This document shows positions 1 to 9,375 of a stretch of 23,348 bases of DNA, in pieces (the first letter of the stretch is position 1; each line of letters begins with the position of its first letter). The DNA comes from Penium margaritaceum (lineage: Eukaryota; Streptophyta; Zygnematophyceae; Desmidiales; Peniaceae). The notes beneath the pieces were generated by a model. The model had not been told where the DNA came from, did no database searches, and worked only from the letters and a program-made list of their open reading frames with translations. The DNA lies in assembly GCA_023375785.1 (NCBI GenBank), contig SZWC01003873.1, positions 69,739-93,086 on the forward strand, in the 5' to 3' direction. A program made the translations under genes and the position numbers.

Positions 1-122
1 AGAGGGGAGGGAGGAGTATGGGAGGCGAGCGGGGGCGGGGCAGGAGAGACGAGGACGAGGGTCGGGGGAAGGAAGGAGAGGGGAGAGGTGTGGGCTCACC
101 CGAGACCCCGGGACGCGCCGGA

Positions 123-155
123 GGGGGTGGAGGGTACGGGGGGGGAGGGGGGGGG
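123..155 (+). other. Putative G-quadruplex-forming run
   Basis: Within 33 bases there are G-runs of five, two, three, eight and nine, separated by one to three bases. This satisfies the usual four-G-tract rule on the plus strand. It sits immediately before the 17-bp minisatellite. Folding is inferred from sequence only. Confidence 0.6.
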
Positions 156-159
156 CAGG

Positions 160-335
160 CGCCGTGCGCCAAAGGGCGCCGCGTGCCAACGGGTGCCACA
201 CGCCAACGGGGGCGCCGCGCGCCGACGGACGCCGCCCGCCAACGACGGCGTCGCCAATGGCCGCCGCGAGCCAACGGGGGGCACCGTCCGCCAGCGGGCG
301 CCGCGCGCCAACGGGCGCCCCGCGTCAACGATGTC
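160..335. repeat. 17-bp GC-rich minisatellite, about 10 units
   Basis: The core GCCAACGGG recurs, with small changes, at 168, 185, 202, 221, 238, 253, 270, 290, 307 and 324. Six of the nine spacings are exactly 17; the others are 15, 19 and 20. The approximate unit is GCCAACGGGCGCCGCGC. Seventeen is not a multiple of three, so the array is not a coding repeat: the unit moves through all three frames and leaves each of them open. This explains the overlapping open frames seen here on both strands. Confidence 0.85.
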
Positions 336-568
336 GGCGACGCACGCGCGAAGGGGAAGACGTACTCCGAGAGAGCCAAACCGGCAAAGGGGGAGACGAG
401 CGAGAGGGGCAAAGCTCCAACGCGCCTCGGGGGAGTGATCCGACGACGGCGCTCGGCAAGCAGGCGGAAAGGGGAGAAGCAACGGGTGACGCCGGGGATG
501 AGAAGGATGGCAGCGACTTGTTGAGGGCGGAAGCGAAGTTCACGTGGGACGTTAAGGTCCAGGTCGGT

Positions 569-580
569 GGCTTGATGCCA
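569..580 (-). other. Primer-binding-site-like sequence (tRNA-iMet type)
   Basis: On the minus strand these bases read TGGCATCAAGCC. Plant LTR elements commonly use TGGTATCAGAGC, complementary to the 3' end of initiator tRNA-Met, and this is close to it. It starts directly after a CA dinucleotide that would end an LTR. Both the sequence and its position support a minus-strand LTR retroelement. Confidence 0.5.
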
Positions 581-837
581 TGATGAGAAAGACACATGTA
601 GAAGAAGTTAGATCAAGAAGTAATACAAGATACAAGGATTGGAGTATATGTACATGTAGTCTCTGCCCAAGCATCATCGCACTTGGCTTGGTGCTCACAA
701 ACGGTCATCGCAACGGCTCATAGCCGTTGACTTAATGGGCACTATGTTTTAGAGCAAATCTCCTAACTGGGGCAAGGACACTAAATGCCCTGGTTCCCTA
801 CTTCCTAGCACCACAAGGAACATCAACTACTTCAACA
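581..837 (-). mobile_element. Candidate short LTR (257 bp), minus-strand element
   Basis: Read on the minus strand, the segment starts TGTTGA at 837 and ends TCATCA at 581, giving the TG...CA ends of an LTR with partly matching termini. It is followed at once by the primer-binding-like site at 580-569. A perfect stem, CAACGGCT (711-718) and AGCCGTTG (722-729), lies inside. A minus-strand ACATATACT near 645 is a weak TATA-like candidate. No partner LTR is visible, because the element would continue off the left edge, so no target-site duplication can be tested. The right boundary is the less certain one. Confidence 0.45.
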
Positions 838-2775
838 TGTTGTAGGGGATCATACGGGGCCACACTATCGTAGGGTCCTACAGGAAGAATAAGAGAATCC
901 AAAAAATGGTTAATGTAAACTTTTGGTTTGGCTTGAATGAAATCTGCACGTAAAAGTTTGGCATTGTCTTGTTGCACGAGAAATTTTAAAAAGAGAATTC
1001 TTAATATATTGTGATTGTGCAACCCCTTTTTTCTTCTGACTCTTAAACCCCCTAATAGGGCTTTATGTTTTTTTTGTGCAAGCTCCGCCCATGCAAAACA
1101 GAGAAAACCGTAATCCTAACAGGGCATTTATGCATAAAAAGAGCGTGATTCTTGTAAGAAATCAATGTCCCATGCTTCTGCTTTTTTGCTCAATTGGCCA
1201 CACACGCCAGAGTCAAGCATCAAGCATCAAAATATGACATGGTAGATGAGTTAATTTGTGGCCAATACCTAGCAGATAAGGGTCATGCTTTACTTTTTTT
1301 TATGGCTGATTAGTATCTACATCTTTTTTAAATGCCTTAATTGATATTCGCATAATCCCAGCCTCATCACTGAGTTGTATTCAAGCAGCCACACATGATG
1401 CAAAATGACATGTGTTTCTTACCACAAGCCTCCAAGACCCCAAACATGCTTCATACTTGTTTCAGCACTTGTATATATGTGCTTGGGAATCTGAAACTTG
1501 TCTTCCAAGTACAATGACTCTTCATGACATGTTTCATAATCTTCCTAACCCTCTTTTGTTGCACCAATTTTACCCATTCACTATGCACATTATGCTTAGA
1601 AAAATGCCATTAATGCATAGTGTTACAAAAGGAGCATCAGAGAACTTCACTCCTTTGGAGTAACCTCATACAGGCTTTCTACAGATTTTTTCCATCTAAG
1701 ACCAGTCTTTGTGAAGGGGAAGGTAAAGGAGCAAGATCACCAGACAACAAGGAGTGATAAACCGGCAAAGATTCCAGTAATGGAGGTGTAATAACAAGCA
1801 GTGCACAACACTCACCAGGCAGCCAATTCAGGTGTTTTGACAGACTGCACAACAAATTGTGTGGGACCATTCACACTAATGGATTTAGCTAGCTTGGTGA
1901 ATCCCTCGCCTACATTAATTCCCCATTGGCATGATGTCATAAGGTACCCTTCAACCACTTGACCTAGTTTATCCAAAGGGACCGACGGTGTGGATGTGGC
2001 TGACAGGTTCGAAGGTGTGCTTGACTACTGCTAGGTCGACAAAAACAAGAAAGGCACCTGGAAGCCTCACTTTTATGAGTCATGACATCATGTTGGTAGT
2101 ACAATCTAAAGGGCATCCGAGAGATCAGCAATGTCGGACAGATGACTCATATAACCACTCTCACACCTTTGATCACACATGATTGAACTCTGTAGGGATC
2201 AATTTGACTTGGTTTGATCTGGTGACTCAACTAGAGGACTACAATGAATTTATGCATCCCAGAATTTCACGTGTTTGAATTCAATCAAATGTGGACGAAT
2301 ACACAAAACGTTTCCACAAAATGATGATTGGCGGTGACATCTATCCCAAAAAATTGTGTTTTGCCTTAATTACACCATCTGTTGTGTTTTTCCCTACCAC
2401 GATGAAACTCCATGAATGATCATAAGAGCTTATTGCATTGCCACAACTATCAGCAATACATGAGTTCAGGCATCCAATAACTGGTGAGACCAAAGCCATG
2501 AATTTTATCACGGAGAGGAAAGTTCATATTCGTCAAAAACACCAATTAAATGGATATTGACACTGTCAATCTAAATGACCGATGACTTTAATTGACCTGA
2601 AAAAAAATGGGCCATGTTTTGTGTCTATGTCACATGTGTCAACTAAAAGACACAGATTATAGGAAGTGACAGAAAACATCTTTGATATTGAGAGACAACA
2701 TAGGGTACGAGTAGAAGGCAAGGCTCCAGTTTGGACAGAAATGTTTATGCTAGGCCATATCATATCCATACGACT
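838..2775. other. AT-rich stretch, nothing assignable
   Basis: I see no recognisable domain, RNA gene or strong repeat here. The open frames are short: minus 798-1022 (74 codons, overlapping the LTR), plus 1412-1663 (83 codons), and others of about 65. None shows a motif I know. CA and TG dinucleotides look common and CG rare, as expected of old methylated transposon DNA, but I have not counted them. Confidence 0.4.
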
Positions 2776-3230
2776 CGTTATGTCACAAGTGAGGGTATTA
2801 CAAATAGTGAATTTTGACGAGTAATGTCATGGTAGGTGTTATCAAGGATTTGAAATAGTCATAAAAATATCAATTCTACAGGTTTGGAGGGGATCTCATA
2901 GGTTCATGTGGAACGTGATGACCTAGAACTTAACTTTGAAAGCTGGGCCATGGGTTTTGCAAGGCAAATCGTTTCACAGATGACCCCAGATCGTATGGAT
3001 TTGCAAACCTCTCCAATAGTAGGTTGAGGAGTAAAGGATGCAACGGTTGGGATAGCATGAATAGTGAGGCCATGTAATCATTCTCAAGTGATACTTACTG
3101 TGTCGGCATTACTTGTAGGTGGAAAATACCAGCGTTTTATTTACTTTGGTAGAAATTGGCAAAAAACACTTGTCCTTGATGGAATTACCTACAACAAAAT
3201 GGTGGTAGTATGAAGCAATCAGGAATATAA
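2776..3230 (+). pseudogene. Ty3/gypsy protease-region relic (heavily decayed)
   Basis: The segment aligns by eye at DNA level with the protease part of the better gypsy relic at 13750-14190. Shared landmarks, in the same order, include 'tttgacgag', 'ttgaaagctg', the 'ggttttgcaagg...acagatga' stretch at about 2950-2985 against 'ggtgttgtaaag...acagatga' at about 13937-13967, then 'tttgcaaacc' against 'tttgcgaacc', and 'gtaatcat' against 'ataatcat'. Every frame contains stops, so it codes for nothing now. It has lost its reverse transcriptase, or is separated from the relic at 6330 by later insertions. Recognition rests on the comparison within this window; alone it would not be identifiable. 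Confidence 0.5.
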
Positions 3231-3707
3231 AAGCAACTACAAAAAAACCAGTCACAACACTAACAGTTCTCATTGTGGCCAAGTGGTGCCTACAAAGAGG
3301 AGCTCATGCGCAAATAATCCCAGAGTATCAGAATAATTAGATGCACTGAACATAGATGCATAAGAAAGAAGAATTAGCCCAATGCATTAAGGTGTGGTGG
3401 TGTAATGGATGCAAACGGATGAAGTGAGAACGAGGAGTAAGCTGCAAATCAGAGTGCTAGAGGTAGCATATGTGAGGTAGAGAGCAAGAGTAAGAGGTGG
3501 CTAGGGGGTGGGTTTTGTTTTTGGGGGATATGAGCTTACAAATATACAATTTTGCTACCAATTCTCATACTGGCAACTGCTGCTAACAATGGGAGTAGTA
3601 GAAAAACGTTGTGTGCTACTATTGGCTCTAGTGAAGGAATTTTTTTTAGGGTTCAAGACACATATACCCAGTTTTTGGAACTATATAGCTGATATACCAA
3701 TCTCATG
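3231..3707. other. Unassigned AT-rich stretch
   Basis: The only open frame of note is plus 3508-3717 (69 codons, hydrophobic and aromatic-rich), without a motif I recognise. It probably arises by chance. No repeats or RNA genes were noticed. Confidence 0.4.
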
Positions 3708-3710
3708 CAC

Positions 3711-3828
3711 AAAATAGCGCATATGACAATGCTGCACAAAACAAACGCATATGAAAATGTCGCACAAAAAAAATGCATATGACAATGCCGTACATAAAAT
3801 AATGCATACGCCAACGTTACACGGAAAA
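3711..3828. repeat. 28-bp tandem array, about 4 units
   Basis: The core GCATATGACAATG recurs with substitutions. Its GCAT element starts at 3719, 3747, 3775 and 3804, giving spacings of 28, 28 and 29. Each unit also carries an A-run and a GCAC or GTAC motif. Minus-strand translation gives Cys- and Phe-rich repeats, but the period is not a multiple of three, so coding selection is unlikely. Confidence 0.75.
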
Positions 3829-4001
3829 TACCTTAAGAACCCAGAAACGCTAAACAAAATGCCATGTTCCCGGCACATACCACGTAGCATTGATGCATGA
3901 CATGGTTTTTGGCATTCACTATGTCTCAGACGGATGCACCATTGCATTTTTTTCCACGTCAGGTCCAAAACACATGCTGTGATCTGGCACAAAGAAAGGG
4001 G

Positions 4002-4121
4002 TGGGCGGATGGTTGATTTTGTTGTGAAGGCTGGGCGGATGGTTGATTTTGTAACGCATGGTGGGCAGATGGTTGCTTTTCTTCCGAACCACGGATGGAT
4101 GAGAGTCACGCTTTGCATTTT
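4002..4121 (-). repeat. 30-bp tandem array, 4 units (30-bp family, copy 1)
   Basis: On the plus strand the motif GGGCGGATGGTTGATTTTGT recurs with GGTTG at 4011, 4041 and 4071, exactly 30 bp apart; a fourth, more diverged unit ends near 4121. On the minus strand the frame is open and encodes ten-residue repeats of the type TLIHPxF / xTIxPPx. The same unit, including the distinctive first unit (TGACYCTCATMCAYCC), occurs on the plus strand at 19566-19715, so the two arrays share an ancestor. Function is unknown. Confidence 0.8.
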
Positions 4122-5815
4122 ATGGGTATCTGAGCTATTTCACCCATCTTTTTAATTCTCAATGGTGGCTATTCCTACCACAATGTTACTCACAGAGGTA
4201 CCATGACCACCACAAATCCCTTGTTTCCATGAGGGAAAGGTGGACACACAAGACAATTTCCAGTATATTGATTGAATGGTTTCAATGGCTGAGACCTTAG
4301 GGTTTGGTGGCAACCATGGAATATTGATGATGATGGCTAAGGGCTGATTTGTGTTAGCGTGGAATGCTGTCAATTTAGGCAAAAACATGTGCGGAAGCTC
4401 ATTGTTGATAACCAAAGACGTGTACACAGGCCACTCTTGAGAAGTACGTGGACATGTGTATACATTGAGAGGAGTAGGGTGTGGCAAGGGGATGGCCTAC
4501 ACCAATGAACTGTGAGATAATGGATGCCAATGTGGGCACATGCCACTGCTAAGACGGGCATTGACAAGCGTGGAGCCAAGTTTTCGAGCTGCAGGTTGCT
4601 TATAGCTGATGATTGAGAGCTTCATGGGGATGGTTTGGGCACTGGTTATGGCTAACAAGGGCAGAAATATATGCAAAATATAGAGGAGAAGGTAGTTTCC
4701 CTGAGTTTTCCTGCTATAGTTTACGATGATGGGTCCTTCTTTGCTTCAATGAGGAAGGTAGATGGCACCTAGTCTTAGGGGAAGCGGGAAGAATTTCAAC
4801 AATTGGCTCAAGTCACGAGAGATTAGCCGAAAAAAACATGGCGCATGAGTGAAACAACATACACAAGAAGCTCATCAAGATGATTGGGCAAAGGGACAAG
4901 ACCATGTGCATGAGCAAATAGAAGCAAGAAACGATGAGGATGACAGATTAGGAATAAGGTCGAAACAACACGCATAAATTCATGATAATTGTCATGATGA
5001 TGATGATTCTGATGGATTTAGTGAGACTATTGGGAGTGATAGATAAAAAAGAGGGAGATCGAGGGCCCTGAGAACAAGGATATAGCTTGAGATGGTTGTG
5101 CAAGAAAGTGACATACTGTGAAGGGAGAGGGAAGACAGATAATGATTGTGAAGAGGGTGGAGCAAAGTTGAGCTCATTTGATGGATGAATAATTTGTTGA
5201 GATAAGAAGCAAAAAAATACGTGAATTTTCCATGATTTCACAAGAATCATATGTAACACCATAGAAAGAGTTTCCGTACGTCCGGTTCAATTCAGAAATT
5301 AATCAATTTTTGTCCGAACCACAATTAGTTCTGGCTCTCTCATTGGTGGGTAGAATTATTTGGAGATAACATAAACAATGGTAAGAAAACATTAAAATGT
5401 TGGTCCACGGTACCTTCCCAGTCACTGAGTAACTGTACATGCTATGCGAGCGCATGGTACACTGTCCCCCACGGTATTGGCACATAGAGTGATAGTGCAC
5501 CTTGCTTTACGGAAGCCAATCAACGGTTTGTGAGTGGGGATGAGAACATAATGAAAGTTTTGGAGGTAGCTAGTGTGAGGTAAAACATTTGGAGTACAAT
5601 CTAGATAGGGATATACAAAGGAAGGGAGAGAGGTTGCCACAGAATCATTGCAGAGCCGAGCAAAGGAACAAAGTGGTGGAGTGAAGGTTACTAGTAATGT
5701 GGCTACTCAAGAATGGAGTATGGAATGGTAGTGGAGACACTAAGGTAACGGCCATGGGGCTAGGTGACGTAGGTGAATAGAACTGGCTGTGGGTTGATTA
5801 AGAGGGAACAAAATC
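4122..5815. other. Unassigned stretch with small open frames
   Basis: The longest open frames are minus 4152-4487 (111 codons), minus 4948-5262 (104 codons) and minus 5422-5640 (72 codons). I recognise no domain in any of them. The 111-codon frame is the only one with an ordinary globular-looking composition (Pro, Ile and Ser rich, ending near the 30-bp array), but nothing supports expression. No RNA gene or clear repeat was noticed. Confidence 0.35.
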
Positions 5816-5822
5816 TCCTTCC

Positions 5823-5830
5823 TATATAAA
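5823..5830 (+). promoter_or_regulatory. TATA-box-like TATATAAA
   Basis: A perfect TATATAAA in a T-rich context is followed within 40 bp by a more mixed sequence. It could be the TATA box of an LTR upstream of the gypsy relic at 6330 or a chance match in AT-rich DNA. No transcript or LTR boundary can be demonstrated. Confidence 0.25.
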
Positions 5831-6329
5831 TTCATAAAACGAGAAGCGTGTGTTTATGACCATTGCACTACCCAGATGGTTGTGAATCAAAAGCACTTCA
5901 TGTATATTCCTTGTGTTATGCTTGAGCAACGAGTTTGTTGTGTTGTTGTGGTTTCATAACTCTCACAAGAGATTATTGAAAACATTTGAATTGTATGGGA
6001 GTCATAGGAAATAATTGCAAGCAGAAAGAAAGGTATTTTTGACACTTGTAACCAAGCAAAGGAGACTGTGGTAGTTGCGGAAAGGGACGCAATAGGCTTA
6101 GCGGCCTCACCAAACTATAATCTAAAAAAGCTTCCAGCTATATAGCAGGATTTTACACCACCTATTTGAGAGTTTGGAGGAATTATTATAGGAGAATCAC
6201 CCCAAAATCACGCCAAGCACATGATCATTATGAAGCAAGGTAGCATAACATCATTCAAGTGACCTATTGGATTAGCAATCGTGACTAAATAAAGCTGAAA
6301 CATCAATAGAATGAAGTGCGTAGGCTTGG
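5831..6329. other. Unassigned stretch upstream of a gypsy pol relic
   Basis: By position this should hold the gag, protease or early reverse transcriptase part of the element whose RT core starts near 6400. Stops occur in all frames and I could not align it convincingly with protease. Confidence 0.3.
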
Positions 6330-7303
6330 TTTTATCCCCCGTCAACATAAAGTTGTGCAGTCTTAATGCTTTTCTTGAACGGAGACTGGTGAAAAATAAA
6401 ATGTCTGTGGACTATTGAGCATTGAAGGACGTCATCATTAAGAACTAATACCCTCTTCCACGAGCAAAGCAGCTTTTGGACCAATGTGATCTCTTACCTT
6501 TGAAGGCCTTCGATAAATCAGCTATAAAAAAGTGATCATAACACTTTGAGATCGTAATATTGAAGTCTTGGCTATGGAATGTCACACCATAATTTATCAT
6601 GATAATTAACATGTTTCAGCAGCACCTGCATGGATTTGTCGTCGTCTACATTGACTGCATCCTAGTGTAAAGATGCATACCAGAGCACTATAGATATTCA
6701 TCAAATTTCACAAATAGAGAAAGTGTGTGAAACCCCCAAAGTGCACCTTTGTTCAGCGTTTGGTTGAGTTTTTAGGAGAGGATAAGTAAGGTGGAATGTT
6801 CACAATGGAAACAAAACAGGTGGAGACAATCATTGATTGGTCAATTTCGTGCAACGTTTGGGATGTCCAACCGGCCTTTGGGTTGTAAACTATTTTCAAC
6901 TTATACGAGGCTATGATAGAGTGAATATACCCCTATTTGGTCTCACTTGTCAAAAGAGTGAGTGAAACTGGGATAGTAGCAAATCACAAGTTTTCAACTC
7001 TCTCATAATCACTTCTACATAAACATAAACCCTACGACGGGTACAATCAACCAAGTACTAAATCACATCCACACATTTTTTATCAAGCAATTGGAACTGT
7101 TCACCTTCAAGAAAACAGAAGTGGAGAAATGGATATTCATCCACATGACTTGGAAGCAATGTGGGTGGGAGCTAAACTACTCAACACACAAGGAAGAGTG
7201 GTTGATAGTTGTGAATGCATTCTAGATGTGGTGTTGGTACATGGCAACACCACATCATGCATTGAGTTCCATGATTCGAAGTTTGAGTAAAATATCAAGA
7301 ACC
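6330..7303 (+). pseudogene. Ty3/gypsy pol relic: reverse transcriptase to RNase H
   Basis: Gypsy reverse transcriptase landmarks appear in order but in shifting frames. They are MSVDY with downstream IIKN and YPLPRAKQLLDQ (about 6401-6485), then HLHGFVVVYIDC (6623-6658), which corresponds to the HGFVLVYLDD active-site motif, then VEFLGEDK (about 6760-6785) and TIIDW (about 6827) of the thumb/connection. An RNase H segment follows with NYSTHKEEWLIVVNAF (about 7175-7222), matching the usual NYSxHEKELLAIVxAL. The second active-site Asp reads Cys (YIDC). Stops and frameshifts interrupt it throughout. Integrase is missing: the RNase H part runs directly into the LTR-like repeat at 7304. It is clearly inactive and more decayed than the relic at 13740-16900. 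Confidence 0.75.
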
Positions 7304-8170
7304 TGTCAGGAATGTTGACAAATACCAAGTTTCAAAGGCAAGGTTCTGGTACAACTCCTCTTGGTTTGTTTTCCCACTCTGCAAGGGTTACAAATTTCAT
7401 GTCAGAACATTGTGGGGGGGAGGGGGTTGGGGGCTCAAATCCTTTCCTCCTTGTCATTTAGGATGACCTTTGAGTTCCCTGGAGGAGGGTGTGACCCTTT
7501 AGCTTCCAACTTAAGGATGGTTGCTCAACATCCTGCCTCACTTACCTCTCTGCAGGTGGCAGCCTTAACCTCCTAATAACCTTTTAGCTGCAAATGAATT
7601 TTCAGACTCCAATGACTTAACCGACAACGTACAGCTTCCATGTGATCCTTCCATCAGCTATTATCAACCTAATAATCTCTCTAGGTGTTCTTGCAACTGT
7701 CTAGGTGGCTGTGCAACTACCAGGTGGTTATGCAACCCCATTGTCACCTCAACTTTTGGTCCACCTGAGGTAGAGCAAAGCTGCCTCATTGCTACCTTTT
7801 AGATTCACTTTCAGACGTGTGCTAGTAGCTTCCTCCAATGTCTAGAATTGCATCTAAACCTCTAACACTACAAGATAATGTGTTAGGAACTATCTCCTAC
7901 AAATCCTTGTGCCTCTTCCAATGCAAATAGGTGACTCCGCAAGAATTCTATCACAAGTCTAGCTCTCAGAATTAGTCGGAAGGCATCCAGGATGGGCTCC
8001 CTGTGGCTCCACAAGACAAAACTTGTGGATAGATCCCCGTAATTGGTTCAGAATTCTCCCCACACATCCCTCCTATGACACACATGTTTGTAAAAACATT
8101 CCACATGCAATATCTTTCCTCTCCAAATTTTAGTCCAAATTCACCCATCCACACTTTGTAAATCTTGACA
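7304..8170 (+). mobile_element. LTR-like direct repeat, copy 1 (~867 bp)
   Basis: This segment and 10724-11648 are collinear, diverged direct repeats. Shared blocks in order include 'caagggttacaaa-ttcat', 'ctttgagtt-cc/tt-gagga', 'tatcaacct', 'caggtggttatgcaa/tccaac', 'tcatccc' and 'ttt-agtcca'. The right end (...CTTGACA) is followed by a tRNA-iMet-type primer binding site, as expected of a 5' LTR. The left end is set at TGTCAGG because homology fades there and gypsy RNase H coding precedes it. Boundaries are good to perhaps 20-40 bp. Divergence from copy 2 is substantial, so the pair is old. No target duplication is evident. Confidence 0.55.
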
Positions 8171-8182
8171 TGGTACCAAAGC
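8171..8182 (+). other. Primer-binding-site-like sequence after LTR copy 1
   Basis: TGGTACCAAAGC matches TGGTATCAGAGC, the common plant initiator-tRNA-Met primer site, at 10 of 12 positions. It directly follows the CA end of LTR copy 1. Homology between the copies may continue a short way beyond this point, so the LTR boundary is not fully certain. Confidence 0.5.
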
Positions 8183-8585
8183 ACAACGACAACCTTTGAA
8201 ATTAGATAGAACAAGGATATATTCTACGGCAACAATGTGGTTGCCAACTTTCCATACACTCAGCGCGAAGCTCGGAGCAGAAGCTCTGGTGATGTGCAGT
8301 TGATTGTGGGTGTATCTACACCAAAATTCCTATTTGTACATCGGCTGAAGGACCTATTTCTCAAATTTAAGTCAGATATATCATACCCATGGAAAATATT
8401 AATGCGGGAGGCACGAGGACTAAAATAATACTCCATTTTACATCATTTGTACCGAAAATCTTGAAAATGGTGAAATATTGAACAAAACATCAAGCATTAT
8501 CACAAGATCATTTGACAAAGTTAGAAATTTTATATACAAATCAAAGGAATTTAGTGGGAATGACTACAATATTCTACAATATACT
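8183..8585 (+). other. Non-coding leader of LTR-flanked element
   Basis: This stretch lies between the primer-binding-like site and the 78-bp array. The plus 8237-8428 frame (63 codons) has no recognisable motif. No gag or zinc-knuckle signature is present. Confidence 0.35.
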
Positions 8586-9375
8586 AGCTAGAAAAGGTAG
8601 AAGAGAATAAAGCAAAGCTCTGCAGCAACCATGCCGTCATTTACAATGCCAGCTGAAATTTTTGAAAAATAAGAGCGTGATGCTCTTTACATTATACCTT
8701 CACCTGTAAGGAAAGCTGGAAATTCCATAATTAAGGAGTGAGAATCTCTTTCCTTGTCAATTACAGAATCTCCATCATGTATGATACTAGAAGAAAAAAT
8801 TGAAACAAAAGATTATGAAGACATTTCCACAACAGTCGTTTTGTCTTCTTCATCACCCATAAGACAAGCTGAAATATCTGGAAACTGAGCAAATCTTACA
8901 TTATCAACTACATCAACCACAAATTCCTAATCATCTACAATAAAAACTGATAAATCTAGCATAAAATCAAGATATACAACATCAACTACAACTATAACTA
9001 CAACTGCCTCATCTTCCAGAACTCTCATTGATGAAGCTAGAAATTTGTCCAAGCTTACAACATCAATCCGAGCAGCTACAGGTAGTCCATAATTCACAAT
9101 AGCAGCGGAAAAGGCTACAGAATTGTTCTCGTTTACAACAACCACCATAACCCCTCCTCCATTACCTACAAGATCAGTGGACAAATGTGGTAATTTTTCT
9201 CATGACTGAACATCAACCAGAACAATTATAACAGTCACAAATTGCCCATCGGTCACAATCTCAGCTGAAAATACTGAAAATTAAATCAGTGTCTATGTAT
9301 AATCTATAACAATTACAACTACTTTATGGTCCACACCGCTAATATACAAAGCTGGAAAACTGTCTATCGAAGTCC
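8586..9375. repeat. Degenerate ~78-bp tandem array, about 11 units
   Basis: A motif of the form 'tacaat...AGCTGAAAAT..TGAAAA', followed by ACAACATCAACTACAAC-like sequence, recurs with its AGCTGAAA-type core at about 8592, 8651, 8714, 8789, 8867, 8946, 9027, 9101, 9173, 9262 and 9349. Spacings run from 59 to 89 bp. Both strands stay partly open: minus 8927-9184 gives Val/Asp-rich repeats, and the plus strand gives Ser/Thr-rich repeats of about 27 residues. Stops interrupt both, so I cannot tell whether it was ever coding. It sits between the two LTR-like repeats. Confidence 0.6.

Larger units (their letters stand above)
1..568. other. GC-rich non-coding block, probable leader of a minus-strand LTR element
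   Basis: The block is strongly G-rich on the plus strand and CpG-rich, unlike the AT-rich DNA from about 580 onward. Several overlapping open frames cross it on both strands, but their products are low-complexity Arg/Ala/Gly/Pro strings with no domain I recognise. The openness follows from the scarcity of A and T and from a 17-bp repeat that contains no stop in any frame. Read on the minus strand, the block begins directly after an LTR end and a primer-binding-like site, so it may be the leader or internal region of that element. That assignment is inference. It runs off the left edge. Confidence 0.5.

Noticed and set aside
18..597. Open frames of 90-168 codons in the left GC-rich block
   Set aside because: Several frames on both strands are open together; the 17-bp unit has no stop in any frame. 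No start context or domain supports one over the others.
1990..2030. tRNA gene suggested by GGTTCGA
   Set aside because: No acceptor or anticodon stem pairs with it at the proper distances; the match is isolated.
160..4121. CRISPR array
   Set aside because: The 17-, 28- and 30-bp repeats are contiguous, without unique spacers, and the DNA is eukaryotic transposon DNA.
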